Positions 1 to 11,709 of a DNA stretch of 64,000 nt are shown in pieces. The position numbers and the translations under genes were made by a program. The first letter of the stretch is position 1. Each line of letters starts with the position of its first letter. The notes under the pieces are model-generated. The model worked only from the letters and a program-made list of their open reading frames with translations, made no database searches and was not told the DNA's origin. The stretch is from contig NZ_NIBS01000001.1 of assembly GCF_002632465.1 (NCBI RefSeq), forward strand, positions 384,581 through 448,580. The letters run 5' to 3'. Source of the stretch: Xenorhabdus budapestensis. Its GTDB lineage: Bacteria; Pseudomonadota; Gammaproteobacteria; Enterobacterales; Enterobacteriaceae.

Positions 1-208
1 AGGTTGCTAATGATAAATCACAAACGGCGATTATTCCTATTTCTCTGTACTGAATATACTCCGCTAATCACATTGAGCAATTTAGACCCGTTTGCCCTGG
101 TTGGAAGAGATGAAGATTTGCACTTTTTTACTTGGTTTTTTCTCCCCGCTGATACTAATCAGAATAACAAGTATCAGCAGGACGCAGGCTAATCAGAGAA
201 CAATGCAA
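1..208. other. intergenic region left of rlpA
   Basis: I see no supported gene here. The only long reading frame (plus strand, 62 codons) has no homology I recognise and no ribosome site. In E. coli dacA follows rlpA, so this stretch probably holds the leader of a dacA gene lying beyond the left edge. It contains an inverted repeat, arms GCTGATACT (148-156) and AGTATCAGC (170-178), with no T-tract on either side. Confidence 0.5.
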
Positions 209-1162
209 TCAAGGAGCAACAATAAAGGAAGATTGGTGCATTTGGTCAGTTAATTTCTTTTGCATTTGGGCTGCCTGCTGGCGGCTGCTGAAAGGCCCCA
301 ATTGAACGCGGTGAACATGATTAAACTGGGTCACACGTCCCGGTACATTAAAGCGTTGACTTAATGATTGCTGCCATTCTTTGGCTTTTTGTTCAGAACT
401 GACAGCACCAACTTGTACCATATAACCAGAGGAAGTGGCTGAGGCTGATTCAGGGGATGTTTTCTCTGATGGTACAGCAGGTTGATTTTCTGTATTTCCA
501 GACAGATTCTGGTTTGAGCTATTCTGTTCAGGAGAATCCGGTGTCATGTTTGTGACAGCCCCTGTTGATGGAGAATTAAGGACAGGTCTGTCAGGTAAAG
601 CATAGCTTTGTTTGACAATAGTTGAACCAGCTGTTCCCAAACCAGAAAGTGAACCATCAGGGGCAACCTGAATGCCATCCAGTTTCACCCGACTTTGCGG
701 CATCAAATTCAGCCGTTCGGCAACAGCGCGTGATAATTCAATCACTTTGCCTGGTTTATTGTAGGGGCCGCGATCATTAACTCTGACGATTATCATGCGT
801 CCATTGCTTAAATTGGTGATGCGTACATAACCTGGTATTGGAAGTGTCGGATGAGCAGCCGTCAATGCATAAGGACTAGTTCGTTCTCCTATTGTTGTCA
901 ATTTTCCATTCGCTTCTTCACCAAATATGCTGGCATAGCCTGTTTGAGTAAACTGGGCAGGATCCTGAACGATATGATAGCTTTCTCCACCCCTACTGTA
1001 ATCCTGGTTGGCACTTGGGTGGTAAGGCTCATATACAGGCTCTGCTCCCAATACATCACGGGTTGGAATTGGCGGAACAGAAGAAGCACCTCTTTCATTG
1101 CTTGTTGTACAGCCTGAAATTAGTGCAGCGACTATGCCAAGAATAAGCCATTGTTGACGCAT
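209..1162 (-). CDS. rlpA: RlpA, septal-ring lytic transglycosylase lipoprotein
   Basis: The family cleaves glycan strands lacking stem peptides and works at the division septum, anchored in the outer membrane. The 317-residue product opens with a lipoprotein signal, lipobox LISGC with Cys18. A double-psi beta-barrel domain spans about residues 75-155, with His104 and Asp130 (in VNDRGPY) at the expected active-site positions. A Ser/Pro/Thr-rich linker leads to a C-terminal SPOR domain (about 243-317) that binds denuded peptidoglycan. The E. coli protein is somewhat longer, the difference lying in the linker. A GAGGA ribosome site precedes the ATG. It is the last gene seen of the mrdA-rodA-rlpA order, 12 bp after rodA. 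Confidence 0.95.
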   Translation of the reverse strand: MRQQWLILGIVAALISGCTTSNERGASSVPPIPTRDVLGAEPVYEPYHPSANQDYSRGGESYHIVQDPAQFTQTGYASIFGEEANGKLTTIGERTSPYALTAAHPTLPIPGYVRITNLSNGRMIIVRVNDRGPYNKPGKVIELSRAVAERLNLMPQSRVKLDGIQVAPDGSLSGLGTAGSTIVKQSYALPDRPVLNSPSTGAVTNMTPDSPEQNSSNQNLSGNTENQPAVPSEKTSPESASATSSGYMVQVGAVSSEQKAKEWQQSLSQRFNVPGRVTQFNHVHRVQLGPFSSRQQAAQMQKKLTDQMHQSSFIVAP

Positions 1163-1174
1163 GAAAATTCTTCC

Positions 1175-2287
1175 TCATAGACTTTTGGATAATAACTTGC
1201 GATGAGTATGTATCGACATGATAATGCCGAATCCCGCCATTAAGACAATTAATGCTGAACCTCCGTAGCTAATCAGAGGCAGAGGCACACCGACTACAGG
1301 CAAAATACCGCTAACCATGCCGATATTTACGAAGACATAGACAAACAATATTAATATTAGCCCCCCTGCCATGACACGGCCGAAGGTATTTTGTGCGTTG
1401 GTGGCAATAATCAGGCCGCGGATGATGATTAATAGGTAAAGTGCCAATAAGGCGAGGACACCGATCAATCCTACTTCTTCCGCTAAGACAGCAAAAATAA
1501 AGTCGGTATGACGTTCAGGCAAAAACTCTAATTGTGATTGTGTGCCTTGCAACCAGCCTTTTCCAAATAACCCACCTGATCCAATAGCAATTTTTGATTG
1601 AATGATGTGATAGCCTTTACCCAAAGGGTCACTTTCTGGATCTAACAACATCATGACTCTGGCTCGCTGGTAATCATGCATTAAAAAGAACCATAAAATC
1701 GGCAGGAAACAGGCAATCAGTAAAACGGCAATAGCAATTAACCGCCAGTTCATTCCTGCCAGAAACAGAATAAATAACCCGGAAACTGCTATCAGGATAG
1801 AAGTACCTAAATCAGGTTGTGCAGCGACAAGCAGAGTAGGTAAGAATATCAGTACTAATGCAATCCCTGTATTTTTCAGGGAAGGGGGACAAAGGTCACG
1901 ATTTATAAAGCGTGCCACCATCAAAGGGACAGCGATTTTGGCAATTTCTGATGGCTGAAAGCGTACAATGCCTAAATCCAGCCAACGTTGGGCCCCCTTA
2001 CTTATTTGCCCGAAAACATCAACAAGGATGAGCAGCATGACACAGACAATATAAAGATAAGGGGCCCAACTTTCGTATATGCGAGGTGGTACTTGAGCCA
2101 GAGCAACCATGACCACTAAACCAATGAGTACCTGCCCGATTTTACGTTCCATCATATCAATGTTTTGTCCACTGGCGCTCCACATAATGAAAAGACTATA
2201 GGCCAGCAGTGCCAGAATACATAGTAGCAGTGGAATATCTATATGTACTTTGGTCCAGAAAGGAACTTTTTTCTGCGATTCTGTCAT
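1175..2287 (-). CDS. rodA: RodA, SEDS peptidoglycan glycosyltransferase
   Basis: RodA polymerises glycan strands from lipid II in the elongasome, partnered with the transpeptidase PBP2. About ten hydrophobic segments are visible, together with SEDS signatures such as AQRWLDLG and FQPSEIAKI near the middle and [10 protein letters not shown] near the C-terminus. I chose the ATG giving 370 residues, the E. coli length; an ATG four codons upstream is also open. It lies 17 bp after mrdA, consistent with one transcript and possible translational coupling. Confidence 0.95.
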   Translation of the reverse strand: MTESQKKVPFWTKVHIDIPLLLCILALLAYSLFIMWSASGQNIDMMERKIGQVLIGLVVMVALAQVPPRIYESWAPYLYIVCVMLLILVDVFGQISKGAQRWLDLGIVRFQPSEIAKIAVPLMVARFINRDLCPPSLKNTGIALVLIFLPTLLVAAQPDLGTSILIAVSGLFILFLAGMNWRLIAIAVLLIACFLPILWFFLMHDYQRARVMMLLDPESDPLGKGYHIIQSKIAIGSGGLFGKGWLQGTQSQLEFLPERHTDFIFAVLAEEVGLIGVLALLALYLLIIIRGLIIATNAQNTFGRVMAGGLILILFVYVFVNIGMVSGILPVVGVPLPLISYGGSALIVLMAGFGIIMSIHTHRKLLSKSL

Positions 2288-2304
2288 AGCATTACTCAAT
2301 TATC

Positions 2305-4251
2305 TTATGTTCTGGTAGCGGGTTTTTGGGTAGATCGTTTTTCGCCAACGGGTTCTGCTGTAGGCGGTTTTCTACTTTTATCAGCTGACTCAGTAGATGA
2401 AGTACTTTTATTATTCCTGATTAGAATATGATCCAGAATTTGACGCACGATAGTGCCAACAGGTGTCCCCGCTCCTCCATTCTCCAAAATAATGGAAACC
2501 GCAACGGTCGGGTTATCATAAGGAGCAAAAGCAATCATTAGTCCATGATCCCGTAGATGCTCCGCAAGTTTACTCGCATTATAGGTTTCATATCTGAACA
2601 CCTGCGCCGTACCGGTTTTTACTGCGGCTTTATAAGGAGTTCCGGCAAAAAATCTGCGTGCTGTGCCATTGGGAGCATTGGCAACACCATACATGCCATC
2701 TTTGGCAATCTCCCAATACCCAGAATGAATATCTGCGATTGGTTCACTGACAGGAGGCTGATAAGGATGTATATCACCGTTTACGCGCATCCCCAGTAAA
2801 AAATGCGGTGTTTTCACCTCGCCGTCATTAATCAGTATCATCAGGGCTTTTACCATCTGCATAGGTGTGGCCGTCCAGTACCCTTGACCGATGCCAACAG
2901 ATATCGTATCTCCTTGAAACCACGGTTTTTTATAACGATTTTGTTTCCATTCCCGGGTCGGCATGTTACCCGCCGCCTCTTCTTTCAAGTCAATACCAGT
3001 CAATTGACCAAAACCAAATTTTGTCATCCATTTGGAGATCCTATCGATACCCATATCATAGGCTACCTGATAGAAAAAGGTATCTGCTGATTCAACAATG
3101 GATTTATGCACATTCAAAAGACCATGCCCATAACGTTTCCAGTCACGATAACTCATATTAGAGTTAGGCAATTGCCATCGGCCCGGATCATTGATGGTTG
3201 TGTTCTTTGTGATGACACCACTATTTAGTGCTGCAACAGCGATAAAAGGTTTTACTGTTGAGGCCGGAGGGTAAGCACCTTGAGTTGCACGGTTAATCAA
3301 TGGGCGGTTAGGATTGTTGAGCAGAGCTTTATAATCTTTACTGGAAATGCCATCAACAAACAGATTGGGGTCATAGCTTGGGTTGGATACCATTGCCAGA
3401 ACTTCGCCGGTACGGGGATCTGTGACAACAACTGCTGCACGACTGGTTGTCAATATCTCTTCAATGTAAGTTTGTAGTTCTAAGTCTATTGACAGATAGA
3501 TATCTTTACCCGCTTGTGGCGGTTGTTCATGTAACTGGCGAATAACTTTGCCACGGTTATTAACTTCAACTTCTTCATAACCGGGTTTTCCATGCAGAAC
3601 CGACTCGTAATAGCGTTCAATACCTAGTTTGCCGATATCATGAGTTGCTGCGTAATCTGGCAAAATCCCCTCTTCGTCGAGTCGCTCTACGTCTTTGTCA
3701 TTAATTTTGGAAACATAACCGATGACATGGGTGAGGGCAGAACCATAAGGATAATAACGGCGTTGATATCCTTTGATTTCCAACCCTAGGAAGCGGTATT
3801 GGTTGACGGAGAATCGGGCAACCTGCACCTGAGTCAGTGATGTTTTCAGGGGGACTGAGGTGAAACGGCGTGCGTGTAGCCGCTCTTTTTTGAAATTTTC
3901 GATATCTTCATCGGTTAACCCGATAATGGAACGCAGCTCATTTAAGGTTTTATCAAGGTCAATAACTTTTTGGGGCACAATCTCCAACTGGTAAATTGTA
4001 CGGTTAGCTGCCAGTAGTGTGCCGTTACGGTCATAAATGAGTCCCCGGCTTGGAGCAATGGGAACAAGTTTAATACGGTTCCCATTTGAGCGCGTTTGAT
4101 AATCTTCGTGGCGGGTGATCTGGAGATTATAGAGATTGGCAATCAGAACCCCTGTTAAAAGGATAATGCCAACAAACGCCACGAGAGCGCGGCGTATAAA
4201 AAGGGCTGATTCAGCCGTATGATCGCGGAAAGGGGTTCGTTTATTTTTCAT
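2305..4251 (-). CDS. mrdA: MrdA, penicillin-binding protein 2
   Basis: Class B transpeptidase that cross-links lateral-wall peptidoglycan in the Rod complex. A single membrane anchor (about residues 15-40) is followed by the pedestal domain. The penicillin-binding domain shows the acyl-serine motif STVK (Ser331), SAD as the second motif and KTGTAQ as the third. E. coli PBP2 has KSG in the last position. The ATG used gives about 648 residues and aligns with the E. coli N-terminus (FRDHTAESALF). A GTG six codons upstream (4269) cannot be excluded. The C-terminal tail is Ser/Thr/Lys-rich and slightly extended. Confidence 0.95.
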   Translation of the reverse strand: MKNKRTPFRDHTAESALFIRRALVAFVGIILLTGVLIANLYNLQITRHEDYQTRSNGNRIKLVPIAPSRGLIYDRNGTLLAANRTIYQLEIVPQKVIDLDKTLNELRSIIGLTDEDIENFKKERLHARRFTSVPLKTSLTQVQVARFSVNQYRFLGLEIKGYQRRYYPYGSALTHVIGYVSKINDKDVERLDEEGILPDYAATHDIGKLGIERYYESVLHGKPGYEEVEVNNRGKVIRQLHEQPPQAGKDIYLSIDLELQTYIEEILTTSRAAVVVTDPRTGEVLAMVSNPSYDPNLFVDGISSKDYKALLNNPNRPLINRATQGAYPPASTVKPFIAVAALNSGVITKNTTINDPGRWQLPNSNMSYRDWKRYGHGLLNVHKSIVESADTFFYQVAYDMGIDRISKWMTKFGFGQLTGIDLKEEAAGNMPTREWKQNRYKKPWFQGDTISVGIGQGYWTATPMQMVKALMILINDGEVKTPHFLLGMRVNGDIHPYQPPVSEPIADIHSGYWEIAKDGMYGVANAPNGTARRFFAGTPYKAAVKTGTAQVFRYETYNASKLAEHLRDHGLMIAFAPYDNPTVAVSIILENGGAGTPVGTIVRQILDHILIRNNKSTSSTESADKSRKPPTAEPVGEKRSTQKPATRT

Positions 4252-4287
4252 CCCATTACCAGAATTCACGGTGATAGATTACCTAAC

Positions 4288-4758
4288 TTATTCCCGATGA
4301 TAAGGGTGATTAGTTGTGATGCTCCATGCCCGGTACAAGCTTTCGGCAACCAAAACCCGTACCAGAGGATGTGGAAGAGTCAGTGGAGAAAGAGACCAGC
4401 TTTGTTCTGCGGCGGCTTTACAGGCAGGCGCTAAACCTTCCGGGCCACCAATCAGCAAACTGACATTTCTTCCGTCCTGTTTCCAGCGTTCAAGCTGTTG
4501 TGCCAACTGGGGAGTATCCCAACGAGATCCGGGGATATCCAGTGTGACAATGCGATTGCCTTTACCGACAACCGACAGCATCTGTTCGCCTTCTTTTTCC
4601 AGAATACGTTTGATGTCGGCGTTCTTGCCTCGTTTTCCAGCCGGAATTTCAATTAATTCGAATGGCATTTCTTTTGGAAAACGATGCAAGTAATCAATAA
4701 AGCCGGTCTGCACCCAGTCCGGCATTTTTGTTCCTACAGCGACAAGTTGTAACTTCAA
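4288..4758 (-). CDS. rlmH: RlmH, 23S rRNA pseudouridine-1915 N3-methyltransferase
   Basis: A SPOUT-class methyltransferase that modifies pseudouridine 1915 of 23S rRNA in assembled 70S ribosomes, using S-adenosylmethionine. The 156-residue length equals the usual family size. The glycine-rich LIGGPEGL segment and the C-terminal [18 protein letters not shown] stretch form the trefoil-knot cofactor site typical of SPOUT enzymes. It lies 2 bp downstream of rsfS, the standard enterobacterial pairing of two ribosome-associated factors, and 36 bp upstream of mrdA. Confidence 0.96.
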   Translation of the reverse strand: MKLQLVAVGTKMPDWVQTGFIDYLHRFPKEMPFELIEIPAGKRGKNADIKRILEKEGEQMLSVVGKGNRIVTLDIPGSRWDTPQLAQQLERWKQDGRNVSLLIGGPEGLAPACKAAAEQSWSLSPLTLPHPLVRVLVAESLYRAWSITTNHPYHRE

Positions 4759-4760
4759 AC

Positions 4761-5078
4761 TCAGCTCCAGAGTTTTTCCAGTTCATACATGCGACGGCTG
4801 TCTTCCTGCATGACATGTACCATCACTTCGCCGAGGTCAACAACGATCCAATCTGAAATGCCTTGCCCTTCGACACCCAGAGGCATGATGCCTGCTTTAC
4901 GGCAGACATCAACAAGGTTGTCTGCGACTGACATCAGATGGCGACTTGATGTACCAGTGCAGATAACCATGCAGTCTGTAATGCTGGATTTTCCACGAAC
5001 ATCTATAGAAACAATATCCTGTGCTTTGGAATCTTCAAGTTTATCAATAATAAATTGTTGTAGTTCTGTGCCTTGCAA
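4761..5078 (-). CDS. rsfS: RsfS, ribosomal silencing factor (TTG start)
   Basis: Binds ribosomal protein uL14 and blocks joining of the 30S and 50S subunits when nutrients run short. The Iojap-type domain is complete: [17 protein letters not shown] in the middle, DWIVVDLG and HVMQE near the end. I chose a TTG start at 5078 because AAGG lies six bases upstream and the 105-residue product matches the E. coli length. The GTG three codons earlier (5087) lacks a ribosome site. It is followed two bases later by rlmH. Confidence 0.93.
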   Translation of the reverse strand: MQGTELQQFIIDKLEDSKAQDIVSIDVRGKSSITDCMVICTGTSSRHLMSVADNLVDVCRKAGIMPLGVEGQGISDWIVVDLGEVMVHVMQEDSRRMYELEKLWS

Positions 5079-5186
5079 AAGGATCACCTTAATTTCATCA
5101 AATTAGTTGTGTAACGTAGAATAATAGCATGCCCGTCTCTATAAACGTAAGCGGCTCAACGGGGAAATCACATAATGATTTGACTA

Positions 5187-5858
5187 TCAGCTATATAAAT
5201 TCTGTGAATCAATATAATTTTGTATTGATGGAGGCAGTAAATCATCACAGCTTAATCCTTGTTGATGACGCTGACGAATATCCGTTGCTGAAATGTCTAA
5301 TAATGGAGTTTTAGCCAGATAAATATAGCCATGTGATTTCTGGCTTAATGAGGCCGGAGTATCAATTTGGTGTTGCTCAAGCCACTTCTGCATTTCCGGG
5401 GTTGCCAGTTGTCTTGCATATCCCGGACGGGAGCAGACCAGTAGATGACAGATATCCAATAACTCTGCCCAGCAATGCCATGTATGGATAGATTGCAGAG
5501 AGTCTTGCCCTATGATGAATGCCAGCGGACATTGTTCCCCAACTTCCTCGCGGAGTGATTTCAATGTTTCGATGGTGTAAGAAGGTGTCTGACGTTGCAA
5601 CTCCCGGGTATCAACCGTGAAAAGCGGGTTGTCTTGTACCGCCAGATGCACCATTGCCAACCGTTGTTGAGGAGAAGCTTCGGGTTGAGGACGATGCGGC
5701 GGAACATGATTAGGTAACAAAATAACCTGTTTAAGACCTACTTGTTTTGCTAGTGCTTCTACCGGGCGCAAATGACCATAATGGATGGGATCAAACGTGC
5801 CACCAAATAAAGCATGGATAATCGGTGAATTTAAGGATGAATTAGTGGTACGAAGCAT
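5187..5858 (-). CDS. nadD: NadD, nicotinate-mononucleotide adenylyltransferase
   Basis: Joins nicotinate mononucleotide and ATP into deamido-NAD, an essential step of NAD synthesis. The nucleotidyltransferase signature [13 protein letters not shown] is near residue 18, with PNHVPPHRP and IGQDSL following and the second signature ISATDIR near the C-terminus. The product is 223 residues. The start overlaps the end of holA by 17 bp, so the two are probably translated from one message. About 100 bp without a gene separates it from rsfS. Confidence 0.95.
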   Translation of the reverse strand: MLRTTNSSLNSPIIHALFGGTFDPIHYGHLRPVEALAKQVGLKQVILLPNHVPPHRPQPEASPQQRLAMVHLAVQDNPLFTVDTRELQRQTPSYTIETLKSLREEVGEQCPLAFIIGQDSLQSIHTWHCWAELLDICHLLVCSRPGYARQLATPEMQKWLEQHQIDTPASLSQKSHGYIYLAKTPLLDISATDIRQRHQQGLSCDDLLPPSIQNYIDSQNLYS

Positions 5859-6909
5859 TCAAAAAGCTCTCTGGTAATATTTTTCCGTGCGTTTTTCCGA
5901 GGGTGTTTCCGTATAGTAACAGCATAGAAAGTGTTTCCAGGTCAGCCCAAATCGATTGGCCATAATCCTGTTTGATACGCAGTTCCATCTGGGTTAATAA
6001 ACGTATAGCCGAGTGTAAATCTTTCAGTGACAGCCGCTGTAATGCCATTGTCAGAAGTGTCCGGCGGTTTTGCCACACTTTATGTTGATCAAACAGTGTT
6101 TTCAAAGGTGTCGTTTTTTCCTGGCGCTTAAGTGTCAACAGTAGCATAAGTTCCCGCTGTATCGTGCGGAGTAAAATAATTGCTTCGGTATCTTCTTGTC
6201 GCAACTGTTTCAGGATATGCCATGCCCGCGTAAGCTTGCCTGCCAGCAGAGCATCAACCCAATGATAAGGAGCAAAATGTGCTGCATCATTGACTGCGTC
6301 TTCGACTCGATGAAGAGTTAGCCGATTATCGGGGTAGAGTAATGAAAGGCGTTCTAACGCTTGAGACAGTGCCAGTAGGTTGCCTTCGTAGCAATAACAC
6401 AATAATTGGTTCGCTTCATCTTCCAATGACAATCCCATACTTTTAGCGCGTTGTGCCACCCATTGGGGAAGACGATTTTGTTCCGGATTGAGGCAACTGA
6501 CATAGACACCATTTTTTCCAATTACTTTGAACCATGTGCTGTTTTCTTGCGCTTTGGTCAATTTGTGTCCACGTAGTATCAGCAGAATATCTTCATGTAA
6601 TAGTTCGGAAAGTTTGGTTAGACGTTCGGCCATTGCCGTATTGGGGCCATTCTCAGGTAATAACAAAGTAATTGACTGACGGCTGGCAAAAAGGCTGAGT
6701 GACTGACAGAGGCTGAAGATTTCATCCCACTCAGTGTGATTATCCAACGAGAACGAGAAATGCTCTATAAAGCCGTGCTGTTCAGCCACTCTACGAATGT
6801 TGTCCTGACTTTCCTGTAGCAGCAACGGTTCGTTGCCCCATAACAGGTAGCTGCTTCGCAGCCCTTCATTGAGCTGCGAAAGAAGTTGTTCAGGATAGAG
6901 TCTGATCAT
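5842..6909 (-). CDS. holA: HolA, DNA polymerase III delta subunit
   Basis: The clamp-loader subunit that opens the beta sliding clamp at replication forks. At 355 residues it is slightly longer than E. coli delta (343). The N-terminal clamp-binding domain ([13 protein letters not shown]) and the helical collar domain at the C-terminus ([13 protein letters not shown]) are recognisable. Its ATG overlaps the stop of lptE by four bases, a usual sign of coupling in the leuS-lptE-holA-nadD run. Confidence 0.94.
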   Translation of the reverse strand: MIRLYPEQLLSQLNEGLRSSYLLWGNEPLLLQESQDNIRRVAEQHGFIEHFSFSLDNHTEWDEIFSLCQSLSLFASRQSITLLLPENGPNTAMAERLTKLSELLHEDILLILRGHKLTKAQENSTWFKVIGKNGVYVSCLNPEQNRLPQWVAQRAKSMGLSLEDEANQLLCYCYEGNLLALSQALERLSLLYPDNRLTLHRVEDAVNDAAHFAPYHWVDALLAGKLTRAWHILKQLRQEDTEAIILLRTIQRELMLLLTLKRQEKTTPLKTLFDQHKVWQNRRTLLTMALQRLSLKDLHSAIRLLTQMELRIKQDYGQSIWADLETLSMLLLYGNTLGKTHGKILPESFLNASYH

Positions 6910-7451
6910 TGTTTTTGTGCAGTTGCTGCTTGCTGTTTTTTAGCAGATTTTAACTGTTCTGTACTCTGAACCGTCAGCAGTTGGCGTATAAGCTGGTGGG
7001 CAGCTTGTTCACGCATTTCTTGCTGAACCAGTTCATTTTCTGCATCTTTTGCCAGAGCTTCCAACGGGTTATCGAAGAAAGCGCGATCAACCTTTGCCCG
7101 CAATGGGTAGATATTGCCATTTGGCATTAGAACTTGTGCATCAACATTGAGTACTAGCTGGCGTTCTGCTGCTTTACCATCCTGAAATACTGAAACAGTT
7201 TCTTTGTTTTCACTTGAACTTAACAGTTTCAGGATCGGAACAGAGGCACTGGCCTGTTCAACAATTTTGACGTCATTCAGACGTAGTTGCTGGCGTACTG
7301 CCCGTGCCAGTGGCCCGTATGGATCACTTGAACTCAACTGTAACGTTTGAAGTTCTTTTGGTACTTGTGTTGTGCCACGAAGGTGAAAACCGCAGCCAGC
7401 GGTGACCAGCACCGCTAACCCCAGCAACAACGTGAAAATACGATGCCGCAT
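6906..7451 (-). CDS. lptE: LptE, LPS-assembly lipoprotein
   Basis: Outer-membrane lipoprotein that plugs the LptD barrel and helps deliver lipopolysaccharide to the cell surface. I start at the ATG at 7451 ([11 protein letters not shown]), which has AGGA at good spacing and gives a clean lipoprotein signal with lipobox VTAGC. The longer frame from GTG 7490 would bury the signal peptide. The mature part begins [11 protein letters not shown] as in homologues. The C-terminal tail is rich in Ala, Gln and Lys. It lies 67 bp downstream of leuS. Confidence 0.94.
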   Translation of the reverse strand: MRHRIFTLLLGLAVLVTAGCGFHLRGTTQVPKELQTLQLSSSDPYGPLARAVRQQLRLNDVKIVEQASASVPILKLLSSSENKETVSVFQDGKAAERQLVLNVDAQVLMPNGNIYPLRAKVDRAFFDNPLEALAKDAENELVQQEMREQAAHQLIRQLLTVQSTEQLKSAKKQQAATAQKQ

Positions 7452-7518
7452 ATTTTTTCCTATCAGATTTACTGCCACACTTTTTATCACAAGAATGGCC
7501 TCCCATTATCAGTTAATA

Positions 7519-10113
7519 TCAGCTAACGACCAGATTTAGCAATTTGCCCGGAACATAGATGACCTTACGAATACTAACGCCTTCAAGATATTTCGTTACG
7601 CTGTATTCTTGGGTTGCCATTTCCTGAACGTACTCTTTTGTGGCATCTGCCGGTACAGTAACGCGGCCACGGACTTTACCGTTAATCTGGATGATGACCA
7701 GTTTAGTATCATCAATCATCGCCTGTTCATCAGCCTGCGGCCATTCAGCAACATCAATGTCACTTTCATTACCGAGCGCTTTCCACATAACGAAACAGGC
7801 ATGTGGAGTGATAGGTGAAAGCATACGCACAATTGCTGTCAGCGCTTCTTGCATCAGAGCACGATCCTGCTCTGTTTCCTGTGGTGCGCGAGTCATTTTG
7901 TTCATCAGTTCCATGATAGCGGCAACTGCGGTATTGAATGCCTGGCGACGACCGATATCATCAGTAACTTTAGCAATCGTTTTGTGTAGATCACGACGCA
8001 AATCTTTCTGCTCTGCTGTCAAGTTAGCAATATCTAACAGTTGAAGTTCGCCTTTGTCTGCGTTTTTATTAACGTGCTCATGGACCAGACGCCATACACG
8101 TTTCAGGAAACGGTTAGCCCCTTCCACACCAGATTCCTGCCATTCCAAAGTTAGCTCTGGTGGTGCAGCGAACATCATAAACAAGCGAACGGTATCTGCG
8201 CCATATTTATCAACCATAAGTTGTGGATCGATACCGTTATTTTTGGATTTTGACATTTTACTCATGCCAGTATAGATCAACTCATGACCAGCCTGATCCG
8301 TTGCTTTTATGATGCGGCCTTTTTCATCATGTTCAACAATTGCATCGGCCGGTGACACCCAAGCTTTTTCACCGTTGCTGCCGATGTAATAGAAAGCATC
8401 AGCCAGAACCATGCCTTGACACAACAAACGTTTTGCCGGTTCATCAGAGTTAACTAAGCCTGCGTCTCGCATCAATTTGTGGAAGAAACGGAAATACATC
8501 AGGTGCATGATAGCGTGTTCAATACCGCCGATATATTGATCCACTGGCAGCCAATAGTTAGCGGCAGCAGGATCAAGCATACCTTTGTCATAATCCGGGC
8601 AGGTATAGCGTGCGTAATACCATGATGATTCCATAAAGGTGTCGAAGGTATCGGTTTCACGCAGAGCCGATTGACCGTTGATAGTGGTTTTTGCCCACTC
8701 AGGATTAGCTTTGATTGGGCTGGTAATGCCATCCATCACAACATTTTCCGGCAGGATCACTGGCAGTTGATCTTCAGGAACAGGTACAACAGTACTATCT
8801 TCCAATGTTGCCATTGGAATTGGTGCTCCCCAGTAACGCTGACGGGAAACGCCCCAGTCACGCAGACGATAGTTAACTTTGCGTTTGCCAACTCCCATCT
8901 CAACCAGTTTATCTGCGATGGCATTGAAGCCCTCTTCGTGGCTCAGGCCACTGAACTCACCGGAATTAACCAGAGCATTTTTATCGGTGACGGCAGCTTC
9001 CTGAACCGTTGGTACGTTACCATCGTTATCCAGAATAACCGCTCTCATAGGCAGGTTGTATTTAGTGGCAAACTCCCAGTCACGTTGGTCATGGGCTGGA
9101 ACTGCCATAACAGCACCTGTGCCGTATTCCATCAGTACGAAGTTAGCAACCCAGATAGCGATTCGTTCATTGGTTAATGGGTGGATAACGAACATGCCGG
9201 TTGACATGCCTTTTTTCTCCATAGTTGCCATGTCTGCTTCGGCAACTTTGGTATTACGGCATTCACTGATGAATTCAGCCAGCTCAGGATTATTTTCCAC
9301 AGCTTGTTTTGCCAGAGGATGACCTGCGGCTACAGCAACATAGGTCGCTCCCATAAAGGTATCTGGGCGGGTAGTATAAACGGTCAGTTTTTCTTGGCTA
9401 TCAGCGACATCAAAGGTGATTTCGACACCTTCAGAGCGACCGATCCAGTTACGTTGCATGACCTTAACCTGTTCAGGCCAGTCTTCTAGTTTATCCAGAT
9501 CATTTAGCAGTTCTTCCGCATAATCGGTGATTTTAATAAACCACTGTGGGATTTCTTTGCGTTCTACCTGGCTGTCACAACGCCAGCAACAGCCATCAAT
9601 AACTTGTTCATTTGCCAGAACTGTCAGGTCATGTGGACACCAGTTAACAGCAGAGGTTTTTTTGTAAACCAGTCCTTTTTCATACAACTTAGTAAAGAAC
9701 CACTGTTCCCAGCGATAGTATTCTGGTGTACAGGTTGTGACTTCACGATCCCAATCATAACTGAATCCCAGCATTTTTAGCTGGCCTTTCATGTATTCAA
9801 TGTTGGAGTAAGTCCACGGAGCCGGAGCAGTTTTGTTTTTGACCGCAGCGCCTTCTGCTGGCAGGCCGAATGCATCCCAACCGATAGGTTGTAGTACATT
9901 TTTGCCAAGCATACGCTGGTAACGGGAGATCACATCACCAATAGTGTAATTACGAACATGGCCCATATGTAGTCGGCCAGAAGGATAAGGTAGCATAGAC
10001 AGGCAATAGTATTTTTCTTTGCTGCTGTCTTCGGTCACTTTAAAAGTTTGCTTCTCTTGCCAATGAAGCTGGACTTGTTGCTCTATGTCTTCTGGACGAT
10101 ATTGTTCTTGCAT
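7519..10113 (-). CDS. leuS: LeuS, leucyl-tRNA synthetase
   Basis: Class I aminoacyl-tRNA synthetase charging leucine tRNAs in the cytoplasm. The 864-residue protein (E. coli 860) shows the HIGH-type motif as HMGH near residue 49 ([11 protein letters not shown]), the large CP1 editing domain in the middle, and KMSKS in [10 protein letters not shown] near residue 618. [15 protein letters not shown] segment belongs to the zinc-like insertion. No frameshift or truncation is seen. The gene probably starts the leuS-lptE-holA-nadD transcript, with its promoter in the gap to gltL. Confidence 0.97.
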   Translation of the reverse strand: MQEQYRPEDIEQQVQLHWQEKQTFKVTEDSSKEKYYCLSMLPYPSGRLHMGHVRNYTIGDVISRYQRMLGKNVLQPIGWDAFGLPAEGAAVKNKTAPAPWTYSNIEYMKGQLKMLGFSYDWDREVTTCTPEYYRWEQWFFTKLYEKGLVYKKTSAVNWCPHDLTVLANEQVIDGCCWRCDSQVERKEIPQWFIKITDYAEELLNDLDKLEDWPEQVKVMQRNWIGRSEGVEITFDVADSQEKLTVYTTRPDTFMGATYVAVAAGHPLAKQAVENNPELAEFISECRNTKVAEADMATMEKKGMSTGMFVIHPLTNERIAIWVANFVLMEYGTGAVMAVPAHDQRDWEFATKYNLPMRAVILDNDGNVPTVQEAAVTDKNALVNSGEFSGLSHEEGFNAIADKLVEMGVGKRKVNYRLRDWGVSRQRYWGAPIPMATLEDSTVVPVPEDQLPVILPENVVMDGITSPIKANPEWAKTTINGQSALRETDTFDTFMESSWYYARYTCPDYDKGMLDPAAANYWLPVDQYIGGIEHAIMHLMYFRFFHKLMRDAGLVNSDEPAKRLLCQGMVLADAFYYIGSNGEKAWVSPADAIVEHDEKGRIIKATDQAGHELIYTGMSKMSKSKNNGIDPQLMVDKYGADTVRLFMMFAAPPELTLEWQESGVEGANRFLKRVWRLVHEHVNKNADKGELQLLDIANLTAEQKDLRRDLHKTIAKVTDDIGRRQAFNTAVAAIMELMNKMTRAPQETEQDRALMQEALTAIVRMLSPITPHACFVMWKALGNESDIDVAEWPQADEQAMIDDTKLVIIQINGKVRGRVTVPADATKEYVQEMATQEYSVTKYLEGVSIRKVIYVPGKLLNLVVS

Positions 10114-10265
10114 GGCACCGATAATCCTATGGTGAGTAATAAAGCTACGCTTTTAGCGAGCGTGTTTGTTTATGAAATTTAGGATGACATAGCATAGCGG
10201 ATAGGAATTGGGGCAACAACACTTGTTATAGGAAGAACACGGAAAATTACTGAATTTAGTCGAGG

Positions 10266-10298
10266 TTTAAAGTCGGCGGTAAAGTGTTATCCGCCGAC
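10266..10298 (-). terminator. terminator after gltL
   Basis: Inverted repeat GTCGGCGG (10272-10279) and CCGCCGAC (10291-10298), an 8-bp GC-rich stem just past the gltL stop. On the minus strand it is followed by TTTAAA, so it would end the gltIJKL transcript. The T-tract is short. Confidence 0.65.
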
Positions 10299-10307
10299 AG
10301 CGGTAAA

Positions 10308-11033
10308 TTAGTGCAGGATCTTCGCCAGAAAATCGCGGGCACGTTCTGATTTAGGGTTGACGAAGAACTCTTCTTTCTTGCTGTCTTCGACAATAGTGCC
10401 TTCATCCATAAATATAACGCGATGGGCAACTTTTTTGGCAAATCCCATTTCATGGGTGACAACCATCATGGTCATCCCTTCGTTAGCCAGCTCAACCATA
10501 ACATCCAGGACTTCATTGATCATTTCTGGATCAAGGGCGGAAGTTGGTTCGTCAAACAACATGGCGATGGGATCCATGCAAAGCGCACGGGCAATGGCGA
10601 CCCGCTGTTGTTGCCCACCGGAAAGTTGGGCAGGAAATTTATTGGCGTGATTTGCCAATCCAACACGCTCTAATAGTTTTAAGCCTTTTTCAGTCGCAGT
10701 TTGTTTATCACGCTTTAAGACTTTGACTTGAGCCAGTGTCAGATTGTCAATGATCGACAGATGGGGAAACAGTTCAAAATGTTGAAACACCATGCCAACT
10801 TTGGAACGTAGTTGAGCCAGATTTGTGCCTTTATCATTTAGTTTCGTTCCGTTTACCCAAATTTCACCTTGCTGGACAGCTTCAAGGCCATTAACTGTTT
10901 TTATCAGCGTGGATTTACCGGAACCAGAAGGCCCACAGACTACCACTACTTCGCCTTTTGTGACTTCAGTTGAGCAGTCATTCAGAACCTGAAATTGGCC
11001 ATACCACTTGGATACATTTTTCAGGGAGATCAT
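10308..11033 (-). CDS. gltL: GltL, glutamate/aspartate ABC importer ATPase
   Basis: Cytoplasmic ATPase powering GltI-GltJ-GltK uptake of glutamate and aspartate. Walker A is GPSGSGKST, the Q-loop follows in [12 protein letters not shown], the ABC signature is [15 protein letters not shown] and Walker B is [13 protein letters not shown]; a switch histidine lies in VVTHEM. The ATG at 11033 gives 241 residues, the E. coli length, and overlaps the gltK stop by one base. Confidence 0.96.
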   Translation of the reverse strand: MISLKNVSKWYGQFQVLNDCSTEVTKGEVVVVCGPSGSGKSTLIKTVNGLEAVQQGEIWVNGTKLNDKGTNLAQLRSKVGMVFQHFELFPHLSIIDNLTLAQVKVLKRDKQTATEKGLKLLERVGLANHANKFPAQLSGGQQQRVAIARALCMDPIAMLFDEPTSALDPEMINEVLDVMVELANEGMTMMVVTHEMGFAKKVAHRVIFMDEGTIVEDSKKEEFFVNPKSERARDFLAKILH

Positions 11034-11707
11034 CAAATAGTCCTTTTCTTCAAATAGTTAACCAACATGGAAGCGGAAAAACTAATCACAAAATAAACAA
11101 AACCGGCAAATAGAACCATTTCAATCTGTGTGCCGTCACGCTCACCGATATTGGCTGCTGTACGGAAAAAATCTGCCAGACTCAATACGTATACCAGAGA
11201 GGTATCCTGAAATAATACAATGCCTTGCGTTAACAGTAATGGGATCATCGCACGGAATGCTTGTGGCAGAATGACCAGACGCATGCTTTGCATATGAGTC
11301 ATTCCCAATGCTAGTGACGCAGATGACTGACCACGAGAAATACTCTGAATACCTGCCCGAATAATTTCGGAATAATAGGCTGCTTCAAAGAGCGAGAACG
11401 CTACCATTGCAGAGATTAAACGGATATCAGTTTTTGGTGATATGCCTAGAACATTTTGGACTAAGCTAGGCACAATTAAATAAAACCATAACAATACCAT
11501 TACCAGAGGTACAGAGCGGAACAGGTTGACATATAAAGTGGCAAACCAGCTCAATACTTTAATGGAAGAAAGTCGCATAACTGCCAGAGTAGTTCCCCAG
11601 GCAATACCAATGATAATGGCGATTATGGTAATTTCAGCAGTGATGATTAACCCGTCCAACAACAGGGGCAGGCTGGGAATAATGGAACTCCAGTCAAATT
11701 GATACAT
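11033..11707 (-). CDS. gltK: GltK, glutamate/aspartate importer permease
   Basis: Inner-membrane permease subunit of the polar amino acid ABC family, 224 residues with about five hydrophobic segments. The EAA loop that docks on the ATPase reads roughly [27 protein letters not shown] in the middle of the protein. It is packed between gltJ (2-bp gap) and gltL (1-bp overlap), as expected for an operon encoding one heteromeric transporter. Confidence 0.95.
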   Translation of the reverse strand: MYQFDWSSIIPSLPLLLDGLIITAEITIIAIIIGIAWGTTLAVMRLSSIKVLSWFATLYVNLFRSVPLVMVLLWFYLIVPSLVQNVLGISPKTDIRLISAMVAFSLFEAAYYSEIIRAGIQSISRGQSSASLALGMTHMQSMRLVILPQAFRAMIPLLLTQGIVLFQDTSLVYVLSLADFFRTAANIGERDGTQIEMVLFAGFVYFVISFSASMLVNYLKKRTI

Positions 11708-11709
11708 TT

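Noticed and set aside
4-192. 62-codon plus-strand frame at the left end
   Set aside because: No ribosome site, no recognisable content; it lies in the expected rlpA-dacA spacer.
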